A program made the translations under genes and the position numbers. Shown here in pieces: positions 11,497-22,239 of a stretch of 64,000 nucleotides of DNA; positions within the stretch are counted from its first letter, which is position 1, and every line of letters begins with the position of its first letter. The notes beneath the pieces were generated by a model. It was given only the letters and a program-made list of their open reading frames with translations. It was not told where the DNA came from and made no database searches. Source of the DNA: Scilla litardierei (taxonomy: Eukaryota > Streptophyta > Magnoliopsida > Asparagales > Asparagaceae); assembly GCA_030789695.1 (NCBI GenBank), contig CM061136.1, positions 134,056,448-134,120,447 of the forward strand. Direction: 5' to 3'.

Positions 11497-13426
11497 ACGG
11501 CGGCTGCTCATCGACACCGGCAGCTCCTGCGACGTCCTCTTCATGTCAACCCTGGAGAAGATGGGGCTGCGGAAGGAAGACTTGCAACCTCGCTCGGGTC
11601 CCGTGGTAGGGTTCACAGGTCATTCCACCCACATCATCGGCACGATCCACCTCCCGGTAACACTCGGAGGCCCACCAGACTCGGTGACCCTGGCGGTAGA
11701 ATTCGTCGTATTGGGGATCGGGTCGGAGTACAACGGAATCATCGGCCGACCCCTCCTCAACGCCATCGGCGCAGTTGTCTCGACCCTTCATCAGACTATC
11801 AAGTTCCGAACGCCCAGGGGGATGGGGCAGGTCGAAGGCGACGCGGGGAGACTGAATACCTGCTACCAACTGGAGGAGGAAGGGCCCGAAGATTGTCCAG
11901 TCGACCGGATGGCCGCGCTCGACTTAAGGGGCGGGTCGAGACCCACCCCTGTGGAGGAACAAGAGCAGATCCCGGTCACAGACGTCGAGGGCAGGTTCGT
12001 CTCAATCGGGAGAGGGCTAAGCCACGACCTGAGGAGCCAACTGGTCGAGTGCCTGGAGGCGAACCTTGACGTCTTTGCTTGGTCACCAGAGGACATGCCC
12101 GACGTAGATCCCCAGGTGATCGTCCACCAGATCAACGCCGACCCCAACTTCAAGCTGGTCAGGCAGAAGAAGCGGAACCTGGGTGGCGAGAAGATGAAGG
12201 CGGCCTCCGAGGAGGTAGAGCGTCTCCTCGACGCCGGCTTCATACGAGAGTTCTGGTACCCGGAGTGGCTATCGAACGTGGTGATGGTCAGAAAACCCAA
12301 CGGAAAGTGGCGAATGTGCGTGGACTTCAATGACCTCAACAAAGCCTGTCCCAAGGATAGCTACCCCCTGCCGCGCATTGACCACCTTGTGGACAACGCC
12401 TCGGGGTACGAGATGCTTAGCTTCATGGACGCCTACTCAGGGTACAATCAAGTCCAGATGGATCCCCGGGACGAAGAGATGACAGCCTTCACGACGGACC
12501 GGGGAACATACTGCTACAAGAAGATGCCCTTCGGCTTGAAGAACGCATGGGCCACCTACCAGAGAATGGTCAACAAGGTTTTTTACTCCCAGATCGGGAG
12601 GAACCTGGAGGTCTACGTCGACGACATGCTTGTCAAGTCGAGAAAGCCGGAGGACCATATCGCCGACCTCCGTGAAACCTTCGAGCGGTTGCGGCGACAC
12701 AACATCCGACTCAACCCCACGAAGTGCACGTTCGGGGTAAGATCTGGCAAATTCTTGGGATTTATGATAACTAACCGTGGCATTGAAGCGAATCCTGACA
12801 AGATCGAGGCATTGATCAACATGCGGGAGCCGACGACGATCAAAGAACTGCAGAGGCTGAATGGGCGCATCGCGGCCTTGGGGCGATTCCTATCCAAATC
12901 GGCGGAAAGATCGCTCCCCTTCTTCAAAGTTCTGAGGAAAGCGATCGCGGAACCATCAGACAACAGGAAGGCGATACCATGGGACGAAGACTGCTCCAGG
13001 GCGTTCGCGGATCTCAAGGAGTACCTCCGCAGCCCGCCTCTCCTGTCCAAGCCACGAGAAGGGGAGTCGCTAAGCCTTTACCTGGCACGCGCGGAGGAAG
13101 CAGTGAGCTCGGTGCTAATCAGGGAAGACGGTGGGGTGCAGTGGCCGGTGTACTACACGAGCCGGATCTTGAAGGGGGCGGAGGTGCGATACTCGCCCAT
13201 GGAGAAACTGGCGTATGCCCTCGTTCTCTCAGCACGAAGGCTCAGGCCCTACTTCCAAGTCCACACCATACTGGTCTTGACCGACTCACAATTGGAGCAG
13301 AATCTCAAGAGATTCGATCGAATGGGAAGGATGCTGAACTGGGGAGTGGAATTAAGCGAGTTCGACCTCCGATTCAAGCCACGCACGGCCATCAAGGGGC
13401 AGGCCTTGGCCGACTTCATCGCTTAG
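11497..13426 (+). pseudogene. Tat protease-RT-RNase H, ends at premature TAG
   Basis: Protease motif LIDTGSSC lies at about 11503-11526, a few codons inside the junction, and the first in-frame ATG is at 11543. RT follows with RKPNGKWRMCVDF, FMDAYSGYNQ, MPFGLKNA and YVDD at 12614-12625. Then comes a connection and first RNase H (YTSRILKGAE, ALADFIA). The frame ends at TAG 13424-13426. The same frame continues open from there into the second RNase H, so the stop splits one polyprotein. Relatives run through without a stop at this place, so this copy cannot make full-length Pol without readthrough. Confidence 0.85.
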
Positions 13427-14968
13427 TGCACAACGGAAGGAGAACATCCCCCGGAGGAAGAAGGCCCATCAACGGTAATCACCCAGCCCTTATCTTTCCT
13501 TTCGGCTGACCACCTCCACCCTGTCCAGTCAGGAGTCCCAGGAGCATGGATAGTCCATGTGGACGGATCGGCAACACAGTCAGGAGGCGGGGCTGGGATC
13601 GCGATCCGATCTCCGGAAGGGAACATCGTGGAATACGCGTTGCGGTTCGAGTTCCCGGCCACCAACAACGTGGCGGAGTACGAAGCGGTAATCAACGGCC
13701 TGAGGCTGGCCCAGGAGCTCGAAGCCGAGTCCGTGTGCCTCCTCAGCGGCTCGAAGCTCATTGTCAACCAGCTTCTGGGAAGTTACGAGGCGCGGGAGGA
13801 AGCAATGCAGAGGTATCTCGCCGTCGCCAAAGCGGCGCTGTCCAGGTTCAAGAACGCGGAAGTCTTATATCTCCCACGATCGGAGAACGCACGGGCCGAC
13901 GTGTTGTCGAAGCTAGCCTCGTCCTCGACCAAGGAGCTGGGCCGCACCATTTACGTGGAGAACCTGCAGTCCCCCAGCACGGAAGAGCGGGAGGTGATGG
14001 CGATCGACCAAGATCCCACCTGGATGGACCCGATCATACGGTACCTCACTCATGGGGAGGTGCCGACAGACTGGGACGAGCGTCGGACCCTGGAAAGGAA
14101 AGCGCTCCGATACATGATCCATGAGGGGATGCTCTACCGAAGACGCTGGACGAAGACGGATGTCCTCCCATACCTGAAATGTATCGGACCGCCGGAAGCC
14201 GACTACGTCCTACGGGAGGTTCACGAAGGGATCTGCGGAAATCACCACGGGGGCAAGATGGTCGTGCAGAAGATCTTGAGGCAGGGATATTACTGGCCGA
14301 CCCTAGTCCAGGACGCAACGAACTACGTCCAAAAGTGCCAAGAATGTCAGAGGTTTGCCAACCACACCTCAACTCCCCCGTCGGAGCTCATCCCTATCGT
14401 GAGCCCCATCCCCTTTGCGAAATGGGGACTAGACATCCTCGGACCATTTAAGCCGGGTCGGGGGCAGCGGAAGTATCTGATTGTGGCGGTGGACTACTTT
14501 ACCAAGTGGATCGAGGCCGAACCATTGGCCACCATCACGTGGAAGAAAGCGAAAAGCTTCGTATGGAACTCCGTCATCTCCAGATTCGGAGTTCCACGGG
14601 CCATCGTCACCGACAACGGAAAACAGTTCGACTCCGCGGGCTTCAAAGACTTTTGCACGGAATGGGGGATCAAGCTCCTCTTCGCCTCTGTAGCGCACCC
14701 CCAGACCAACGGGATGGCGGAAGCAGCCAACAAATGCATCATAGAGCCCCTCCGAAAGAAAGTGAAGGACGCCGAAGGAAATTGGTCGGAAGAGCTCCCT
14801 GGGATACTCTGGTCATACCGGACGACCCACAAGGAGGCCACCGGTGAAACCCCCTTCATGCTTGCCTACGGAGCCGAGGCAGTGGTACCGGTCGAACTGG
14901 GTGAAGAGTCTCTCCGCCTCAAATGCTTCGACGAAGACAGGAATTCGCAAGGCCTAAAGCTGGGTCTG
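13427..14968 (+). pseudogene. Tat archaeal-type RNase H and integrase, interrupted
   Basis: In frame with 11543-13426. The second RNase H is at about 13553-13930 (VHVDGSATQSGGGAGI, NNVAEYEAVINGL, NARADVLSKLA). Integrase follows, with an HHCC zinc-binding region (about 14220-14350). The DD35E catalytic core has Asp near 14432 (GLDILGPF), Asp near 14611 (VTDNGKQF) and Glu near 14719. The frame is cut at 14968, the first base before the Tekay LTR, and resumes after the target duplication at 24761. The C-terminal codons seen here before a stop belong to the Tekay LTR, not to integrase. Confidence 0.85.
14964..14968. repeat. Target-site duplication GTCTG (left)
   Basis: GTCTG directly precedes the LTR start at 14969 and recurs at 24761-24765 directly after the second LTR. 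It is a perfect 5-bp duplication, as expected for Ty3/gypsy integration. Confidence 0.95.
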
Positions 14969-17488
14969 TGTAACGGCCTGTTTTTCTAGTCGTATTTTGG
15001 CCATTGTGTGTGTATTTTTACTTCCTTGTCCTAGTTATTTCCGTCCGTGAGATTTTCGTCCGTACGTTGACGCGAGCGCGTCTATATTTTAAGTTTTACC
15101 GTGGCGTAACTATTGGCCGAGTGGCCATAACTATTTACTAAATAACTAATTGCTACTAACAAATTTAAAATCACAAAATTACTTTTTAACTAAAGATTAA
15201 TTTCAAAATTAACTTATTATTTTTGAATAATTTCATTTTACTATATTACCTTTCCTCACTTACTATTATCATTAACATGTCGGCAACCACCTTCCCCCTT
15301 CAAATTCAACGCCAGCACACATATTTCATCATCCAACCTCCCCCTTGTCTGCAGATGGAACATCAACAAAATTAATTCCCCAACCTATTGCCATAGATCT
15401 ATTTAGAGGAAACCTTCCTTCTCCCGTTCGTCATCACCCTCTCCTTCAATCAATCAACAGCGACAACCAAACAACACCAAATCAGCCGTCACCTCCCCCG
15501 TCCCTTCCCCATCAGCCACCACCAACAACCACAACAACCAGCAACACCCCCAACATCTCCACCACCTCTACCAATCTCCGCAAACCCCTTACAATCCAAA
15601 AATCAAAACAAAACAGAAATTGGAACCCAATCAACCAGAAATCAAGAACAATCCCAAACCCAACCCCCAAAATCAACCCAATCACAAACCAAGATCAACA
15701 AATCAACCACCTGGAAGCCGCTCGACGCCAGATCTCGGCTGCTCGCTGCCGACCACCGTGTCGAAGCCGCCGTGCGCCACCCTCGATCCGACCTCGCGCC
15801 GCCTCAGGCCGGCCGCCCCCGATCCGCCTCGCGGCCCCCGCCTCGCGCCGCCCTCCAGGCCGCCGTTCGCCCCGCCGTTCCCCCTCCATCGGACGCCGGA
15901 CCGCCTCCCCGAGCGCCGCCAAGCCCCCGTGAGCCGCCCCCGACCTCCCCTGCGCCCCCACTTCCCCTCGTGCCGCCGCCGTGCCGTGAGCCCCTGTAAA
16001 CAAAAAAAAAAGAAAAGAAAGAAGAAACGAGAAGAGAACAGAACGAGAGAGTGAGGGAGAGAGGTGAGTATAATAATAAGTAAAGTTTATTTAAGTTATA
16101 AAGTTTAGTTATTTTATAATAAGTTATTAATTTAAGCTTAGAGTTATTAGTTATTTTAAGCTTAAGTTAAGTGTTTGAAATCAAAGTTTCTTATATAATT
16201 TAATTAAGTTAAGTTTCAAAATAAGTTTATTTTATTTTTTTTTTTTTAAGTTTTAAAGATTAGTTACTTAATTAGCCTAATTTTTAAATAAGTTTTAATA
16301 ACATGTTATCAGTAATTAGTTATAAGTTAGTTAGTGTAACTTGCTCTCTTAGCACACTATTATTTCGTTAAGCTAACTCGTTCGTAACACGTGTGAACCA
16401 GGTACACCGACCGCCTTTCAAAACGCGCCTTTCACGACAAGGCGATTTTGGTAACTCATTGTACCCTTGACATGGGTCTTTAAAACAAAAACAAATGCAT
16501 GCCAACCTAGTTTTACTTCATTATCACAGTGTTTCCATTTTTGAACTGTTAGCTAAAATTGCATGGTACCGTATCGTAAATTGCACAGTATCGTAAAGGA
16601 AGCAGAATTGGGCTTCATGACATGATTGACAGAAAGTTGTAACTGGAAATGTGACATGCTAGAAAATTGCACCAACACTGGGTTTTGGGGTAACTTATAA
16701 TAGCTAGGGTGCGGGAGCGACTAGTCCAGCCTTTGTTGTCACCGTGCGGGTTCTAGCAACCCATCATAGTAGCCGGTGACAACCATCACAGATCACAGAG
16801 TATTGCATAGTATTCATAGTATTCATAGCATAGTTCGCCCGGGTAGCACCCGTGGTAAGAGGTGGCCTCTTGGTTGCTCATTGCACCCCGCATTATAAGT
16901 CACGGTCTAGGTATCGGCACAAATAGACTCTTGTTGTATAGTCACTTTTAATATTGCACTTTTAACTGCTAGAAATTGATGATAGATGTACAACTGCAAG
17001 GTTATCTTTCTGCTCTTTTTCCCTTACCAGTATTGTTTTGCACTTTACCTCTTTACTTTTAGATTGCCATGCTTGTATATTTGTTTCAATATCCATGTAT
17101 AGAGATACTTTGAGTTACGTCTGATCCTGGCGACCCTTCTCTTTGTGGTGGACTCGCCAGATATCTCACAGGTCGAGGAGTTTGCACCAGAGGCCGCAGA
17201 CGCTGAGTTTGTGGTTGAGTACGACCAGCAGGACCAGCAGGACCCTGTGTATTGAGAGTGAGTGTGAGAGATTTGCTATGTTGTTTTCAGTGTGGGTTGA
17301 TGTATCTTTTGAATTCTGTTGTATTTTCCTTTCCTGTTAGCTGCTGGGTTGTAATAAGGTTGTAAAACCACTTTCATTATCAGTATTTTGGCGTATTTCT
17401 GCAACATAGCCTGTGTTGACTTCATTGGTGCCTAGCAGGACTTGTGCATGTTCCAAGCAGTAACGGGCCCCGTAAGTGGGTCGTTACA
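14969..17488 (+). repeat. 5' LTR of Tekay element (2520 bp)
   Basis: Starts TGTAACGGCC and ends GTCGTTACA. AT-rich first part (15100-15260), then a CT-rich and very C-rich segment (15340-16000), then AT-rich sequence and a stem-loop at 16735-16783. GAGAGAG/GTGAGTATAA at 16057-16072 is a good splice-donor match. Pro/Arg-rich frames within the C-rich part are compositional and not called as genes. Confidence 0.95.
16735..16783 (+). repeat. Stem-loop in Tekay LTR (copy at 24007-24055)
   Basis: Arms GTTGTCACCG and CGGTGACAAC are perfectly complementary. The loop holds a second small stem, GGGTT-CTAGC-AACCC. It is present in both LTRs. Role unknown; it would be transcribed if the RNA starts upstream. 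Confidence 0.6.
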
Positions 17489-17492
17489 AGTT

Positions 17493-17511
17493 TGGTGGCC
17501 CATGCAGGTCC
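17493..17511 (+). promoter_or_regulatory. Candidate primer-binding site of Tekay element
   Basis: TGGTGGCCCATGCAGGTCC starts four bases after the 5' LTR. It is the same motif as at 1606-1624 and matches 43706-43723 (minus) with one change over 18 nt. It is not the usual initiator-Met complement, and the tRNA it would pair with was not identified. Confidence 0.6.
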
Positions 17512-17607
17512 GCGCTAAAAGCCACATGAACAATACAGGAAGTTCAGAATATGTCGTATAAAAATACTTGATGGAACTGATCAAACCTTATGAAATGCAG
17601 ATAAGCC

Positions 17608-18840
17608 ATGGAAAGGAACACTTCGGGAAGCGAAGACAGTGCCTTTGGATCCGGGATCAACCACCCGAATGAGGGTCCCAACCAGAATGATGCTGGCAAT
17701 GGAGCCAACAACGGTTCTGGCGCAACAGCATTCCCGACTGCACCGATGTCTGCAGAAGATTGCATGCGGGGCATGTATGCCCTTCATCAGCAGCTTGGAC
17801 AGGCCTTGGAACAGGCTTTGCACAGAGAGCAACGAGCTGACCCAAGTGCTTATCACTTTCGAGGGATGAGCCCGAAGACCTTCGCAGGGACTGAGAGCCA
17901 TCTTCAGGCGGAAGAATGGCTCAAGCGCATCACTGATGATCTGAGAGCATCTCAGATTCGAGAAGAAGCCTGGGTGGCTGTCGTCAAGAGGCAACTGACG
18001 GATGGTGCTAGAGACTGGTGGCAGGCGGTTGAAGACCGCTTGGGATTGCCGATTTCGTGGGATGTATTTACAAGTACCTTCAACGCTCAGTACTTTCCCC
18101 CACACGCAACGATCAAGATGAGGAAGAAGTTCATCAACCTGAAGCAGGGTTCGATGACGGTGGATCAGTATGACGCTGAGTTCTCCAGGCTCAGCAGGTT
18201 TGCTCCAGAGATGGTTACAAATGCTTTGACTCGAGCCCAGCAGTTCCAGCAGGGGCTCAATATTGAGATTCGAAGGATGATGGTCGGTGCTAGCCCGACC
18301 ACACATGCTGAAGTTCTGGCCATTGCTCGTAACCATGAGATGGTCGAAGAGGAGGAAAAGGAAGAACGCATGCTGGCAACATCTGCGAGGCCCCCACTGA
18401 CCCAAGCTGGGCCAAGCAGACGGCCCCAGATGCCTCGTCCTATTCAGCAGGTTCAGTTTAAGAGGCCAGGACCACAGCAGCAGGCCCTCCCGGTCTGCCA
18501 CTTTTGCGGAAAGTCTGGACACTTCAAATCTGAGTGTCGAGTTTTTCTGGGCCTTTGTCTGGTTTGTGGAGAGTCTGGACACGTGGCTAGGAATTGCCCG
18601 CATCATAGGTCACGTGCTCCAGCTCCAGCTCCGGTTCCAGCTCCAGCCCCTCGTGCTGCCCCGACTGGGATCGTCCCACAGCGTCCACCACTACCTCCAC
18701 AGCAGAGGGTGTTCCAGCAGGCAAGGCAGCCACCACCGAGACGCCAGGCTTACACCATGACTGTCGAAGAGGCCGAGGCCACCGGTGAAGTGATCACAGG
18801 TATAATTCTTGCATTATTAGTATATCTTTTCTTTCATTAG
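17608..18840 (+). CDS. gag: Tekay Gag (capsid-nucleocapsid)
   Basis: Gag is the structural protein that packages element RNA in virus-like particles. The start at 17608 is the first in-frame ATG after the leader and precedes a low-complexity acidic N-terminus. The central retrotransposon gag domain (about residues 90-210) shows RDWWQAVEDRLG, FNAQYFP and the MTVDQYDAEFSRLSRF motif. Two CCHC zinc knuckles follow near residues 297 and 317 (CHFCGKSGHFKSEC, CLVCGESGHVARNC), then a Pro/Ala-rich tail. The last codons after VITG (18800 onward) probably belong to a 73-nt intron. Splicing would fuse Gag in frame to protease, so the unspliced 410-residue product may be the Gag-only form. No internal stop or frameshift. 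Confidence 0.9.
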   Translation: MERNTSGSEDSAFGSGINHPNEGPNQNDAGNGANNGSGATAFPTAPMSAEDCMRGMYALHQQLGQALEQALHREQRADPSAYHFRGMSPKTFAGTESHLQAEEWLKRITDDLRASQIREEAWVAVVKRQLTDGARDWWQAVEDRLGLPISWDVFTSTFNAQYFPPHATIKMRKKFINLKQGSMTVDQYDAEFSRLSRFAPEMVTNALTRAQQFQQGLNIEIRRMMVGASPTTHAEVLAIARNHEMVEEEEKEERMLATSARPPLTQAGPSRRPQMPRPIQQVQFKRPGPQQQALPVCHFCGKSGHFKSECRVFLGLCLVCGESGHVARNCPHHRSRAPAPAPVPAPAPRAAPTGIVPQRPPLPPQQRVFQQARQPPPRRQAYTMTVEEAEATGEVITGIILALLVYLFFH

Positions 18841-18872
18841 CATTGGTTGCTTAGATTAGTGTTTGAACCTAG
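18800..18872 (+). other. Candidate 73-nt GT-AG intron at gag/protease junction
   Basis: Donor G/GTATAA follows the VITG-encoding codons, and acceptor AACCTAG precedes GTGTCGTG. Removing 73 nt changes the frame by one and joins gag to protease within a single Gly codon. The intervening sequence is T-rich and contains the gag stop. The minus-strand Tekay element shows the same arrangement at 43283-43372. Confidence 0.6.
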
Positions 18873-21800
18873 GTGTCGTGCTAGTAGCTGGGAATCCCGC
18901 CCTCTCCTTGTTCGACTCGGGAGCATCACACTGCTTTCTAGCGAGTCGATTCGTTCGCACCCATACCGTTCCTGTTATAACCTTATCTACTGGTTGGAAC
19001 GTCAATACGGGTGGCGGAGTGATAAAGGCGACCAGTGGGTATCCTCAATGCCCCGTGGTAATTTGTGGGCGAGCTTTATTCGCTAACTTCATGATGATTG
19101 ATATCCCGAACTTTGATGCTGTATTCGGGATGGATTGGTTGGGAACTTTCCATGCCACCATCGACTGTTGTCGAAGGAGGGTAGCCTTCGACATTCCTGA
19201 TCATCCGAAGTTCGAGTTCATTAGTGGGAGCAGATCTGTGGGACCGGTGAAGTACAAGGCCAAGTCGACCGAAGCAGTAGCAGCCGCGATGGACGCTGAG
19301 CCCGAGATACCAGAAGTGGTTCGAGAGTTCTTGGATGTGTTTCCAGATGACCTTACAGGTTTGCCTCCGGATCGCACCCTTAAATTTGCCATCGAACTAA
19401 TGCCAGGAGCCCAACCGATGTCCAAAGGACCGTATCGTCTAGCACCTTCTGAGCTAGAAGAATTGCGGGTCCAACTTGATGATCTACTGAAGAAGGGATG
19501 GATACGACCCAGTGTATCTCCTTGGGGATCTCCCATATTGCTGGTGAAGAAGAAAGACGGATCCCTTCGTATGTGCGTTGACTACCGTGAGCTGAACAAA
19601 GTCACCGTGAAGAACAAGTACCCTCTACCGCGCATCGACGATCTTTTCGACCAGCTCGGTGGGTCAAGCGTCTATTCGAAGCTGGATCTGAGGACAGGGT
19701 ACCATCAAGTGAAGGTGAAGGATGAAGATGTTCCCAAGACTGCATTCAGGACCAGATACGGACATTATGAGTACTTAGTGATGCCGTTTGGTGTGACCAA
19801 TGCACCCGCGGTATTTATGAGTCTCATGAACCAAGTATTGTATGAATACTTGGACAAGTTCGTTGTAGTCTACATCGACGACATTCTCATCTACTCGAAG
19901 AATGCCGTGGAGCATGCAGAACATCTCAGGAAGGTTCTCGAGACCCTGAGAAGACACCAGCTTTATGCCAAACTTAGCAAGTGCGAGTTCTGGTTGAACG
20001 AGGTGGCATTTCTAGGCCACGTGGTGTCAGGAACAGGGATTGCTGTTGATCCTGAAAAAGTAGCCGCTGTTCAAAACTGGCCAGTCCCCCGAACGGTGAC
20101 CGAGATTCGAAGCTTCTTGGGACTAGCTGGCTACTACCGGAGGTTCATCAAAGATTTCTCGAAGATTGCAGGAGCCATGACGCGATTAACGAGAAAGGAT
20201 GTGATGTTTGTTTGGTCGAAAGCATGCGAGGATGCTTTCCAGGAGCTGAAGAAGAGATTGACGACTGCACCCATCTTGATTATTCCAGACCGATCAGGAG
20301 GATTCGAAGTCTTCTGCGATGCATCTGGCAAGGGACTCGGATGCGTGCTACATCAGCACGGTCGAGTCGTGGCATATGCATCCAGGCAGTTGAAGATCCA
20401 TGAGAAGAACTACCCCACTCACGATCTTGAGTTGGCGGCAGTGATTTTTGCACTGAAGATTTGGAGGCACTTCCTATTGGGTGAGCACGTGAAGGTGTTC
20501 TCGGATCATAAGAGTCTGAAGTATCTCTTCACTCAGAAGGAGCTCAACATGCGTCAGAGACGATGGGTAGAGCTCATGGCAGATTATGACATTGACCTTC
20601 AGTACCATCCTGGGAAAGTCAATGTTGTACCGGATGCATTGAGTCGTCTTCCAGCAGTGATGACCCTTACGACTCAGTGGAGGTTGCAGCAAGAGATCCG
20701 AGACATGGGTATAGAAGTGATTCTACCAGGGATGACTGCATCTTTGATGGGCATGCATATCCAGTCGACCCTGGTAGAGAGGATCAAGTCTACTCAAATG
20801 GAGGATGAGAAGCTACGGAAGATTAGAGATCTGGTGATGGCAGGCCAAAGACCAGAGTTCAAGATTCATGCAGATGGGTCCTTGAGGTTTGAGGACAGGA
20901 TATGTGTACCGTCTGGTGCCATTAGAGATGAGTTATTGGAGGAAGCTCACAGCTCTCCTTACTCTATACATCCTGGAGGTACCAAGATGTATCAGGATCT
21001 GCGACAGCATTACTGGTGGCATGGCATGAAGAGAAGCGTCGCTCGGAGCGTAGCGAAGTGTATTGTGTGCCAGCAGGTGAAGGCTGAACACCAGAGAACT
21101 GCCGGTTTGTTGCAGCCATTGCCCATTCCGGAGTGGAAATGGCAGCACATCACGATGGACTTCGTGACTGGTCTACCCAAGAGTACAAAGAAGAATGACG
21201 CTGTCTGGGTGATCGTAGATCGATTGACCAAGTCAGCGCACTTCATTCCCTTCAGAGTGGGCCAGTCTACAGAAGTATTGGCCAAGAAGTACATGGATGA
21301 GATTGTGAAGCTGCATGGAGTTCCTATCAGCATTGTCTCAGACAGAGACACCAGGTTCACATCTCGTTTTTGGAGGAGTCTTCAGGAGAGCTTGGGAACC
21401 CACTTGAGTTTTAGTACGGCTTACCATCCTCAGACAGATGGTCAGTCAGAGCGTACTATTCAGATACTGGAAGACATGCTGCGGGCATGTATGCTGGACT
21501 TCAAAGGATCATGGGAAGATCATCTCCATTTGGTGGAGTTTGCATACAACAACAGCTACCAGTCTAGCATTGGTATGGCACCTTTCGCGGCACTGTATGG
21601 GAGAAAGTGCCGATCCCCCTTGAGCTGGGATGATGTAGGAGATCGAGAGTTGGTTGGTCCTGAGCTAATCACCGAAGCCGTAGATGTGGTTCGGACCATC
21701 AGAGAGAAGCTGCAGCTGGCTCAGGACAGGTACAAGCATTGGGCAGATGCGAAGCGTCGACATCTGGAGTTCCAGCTCGGTGATCATGTATTTCTGAAGA

Positions 21801-22201
21801 TCTCGCCCAACAGAGGATTGATTCGCTTTGGTCGGAGAGGAAAGCTCAGTCCCCGATTTATTGGGCCTTTTGATATTTTGGAGCGAGTAGGAGAGGTGGC
21901 ATACAAGCTTGCATTGCCCCCTGCCTTAGAGGGAGTGCACAATGTATTCCATATCTCGCAGTTGCGTCGCTATGTGAGCGACCCGAGTCATGTCGTGGAC
22001 TACTCAGAGATCGCTGTTCGTCCAGACTTGACGTACGAGCAGCAACCCGTAGAGATCCTCGATCGACGCCAGAAGGTCTTTAGGAACAGGACTATTGACC
22101 TAGTCAGAGTGATGTGGCGTCGAGACTCGCCAGGAGAGTCTACCTGGGAGCGAGAGGACGAGATACGAGAACGTTACCCCTACCTTTTCCATGTCCTATA
22201 G
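18863..22201 (+). CDS. pol: Tekay Pol with C-terminal chromodomain
   Basis: An uninterrupted frame of 1112 codons; the first codon is TTG inside the candidate intron, so real translation probably begins by splicing from gag (exon from 18873). Domains: aspartic protease DSGA at residues 18-21; RT with YIDD at 337-340; RNase H with [11 protein letters not shown] near 485; integrase HHCC zinc finger near 696-740. The integrase core DD35E is Asp766 (MDFVTG), Asp827 (SDRDTRF) and Glu863. After the GPF/Y-like C-terminal region ([12 protein letters not shown]), the last 60 residues ([18 protein letters not shown] to [12 protein letters not shown]) resemble a divergent chromodomain. All catalytic residues are present. 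The order and chromodomain place it in the Tekay/Del chromoviruses. Confidence 0.93.
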   Translation: MNLGVVLVAGNPALSLFDSGASHCFLASRFVRTHTVPVITLSTGWNVNTGGGVIKATSGYPQCPVVICGRALFANFMMIDIPNFDAVFGMDWLGTFHATIDCCRRRVAFDIPDHPKFEFISGSRSVGPVKYKAKSTEAVAAAMDAEPEIPEVVREFLDVFPDDLTGLPPDRTLKFAIELMPGAQPMSKGPYRLAPSELEELRVQLDDLLKKGWIRPSVSPWGSPILLVKKKDGSLRMCVDYRELNKVTVKNKYPLPRIDDLFDQLGGSSVYSKLDLRTGYHQVKVKDEDVPKTAFRTRYGHYEYLVMPFGVTNAPAVFMSLMNQVLYEYLDKFVVVYIDDILIYSKNAVEHAEHLRKVLETLRRHQLYAKLSKCEFWLNEVAFLGHVVSGTGIAVDPEKVAAVQNWPVPRTVTEIRSFLGLAGYYRRFIKDFSKIAGAMTRLTRKDVMFVWSKACEDAFQELKKRLTTAPILIIPDRSGGFEVFCDASGKGLGCVLHQHGRVVAYASRQLKIHEKNYPTHDLELAAVIFALKIWRHFLLGEHVKVFSDHKSLKYLFTQKELNMRQRRWVELMADYDIDLQYHPGKVNVVPDALSRLPAVMTLTTQWRLQQEIRDMGIEVILPGMTASLMGMHIQSTLVERIKSTQMEDEKLRKIRDLVMAGQRPEFKIHADGSLRFEDRICVPSGAIRDELLEEAHSSPYSIHPGGTKMYQDLRQHYWWHGMKRSVARSVAKCIVCQQVKAEHQRTAGLLQPLPIPEWKWQHITMDFVTGLPKSTKKNDAVWVIVDRLTKSAHFIPFRVGQSTEVLAKKYMDEIVKLHGVPISIVSDRDTRFTSRFWRSLQESLGTHLSFSTAYHPQTDGQSERTIQILEDMLRACMLDFKGSWEDHLHLVEFAYNNSYQSSIGMAPFAALYGRKCRSPLSWDDVGDRELVGPELITEAVDVVRTIREKLQLAQDRYKHWADAKRRHLEFQLGDHVFLKISPNRGLIRFGRRGKLSPRFIGPFDILERVGEVAYKLALPPALEGVHNVFHISQLRRYVSDPSHVVDYSEIAVRPDLTYEQQPVEILDRRQKVFRNRTIDLVRVMWRRDSPGESTWEREDEIRERYPYLFHVL

Positions 22202-22225
22202 AGAATTCCGGGGACGGAATTATTC

Positions 22226-22239
22226 TAAGGAGGGTAGGA
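22226..22239 (+). other. Polypurine tract of Tekay element
   Basis: AAGGAGGGTAGGA ends directly before the 3' LTR. The preceding GAATTCCGGGGACGGAAT block is also found, in diverged form, before the 3' LTR of the minus-strand Tekay element near 39876-39900. Confidence 0.85.

Noticed and set aside
15345..16054. Pro/Arg-rich frames of 195 and 144 codons in the Tekay 5' LTR (and again at 22616-23340)
   Set aside because: They lie wholly inside the LTR, in C-rich sequence where several frames stay open together. They show no domain and look compositional.
17581..18606. Minus-strand frame of 341 codons opposite Tekay gag
   Set aside because: Shadow of gag on the other strand. No motif was seen, and the plus-strand zinc knuckles show which strand is coding.
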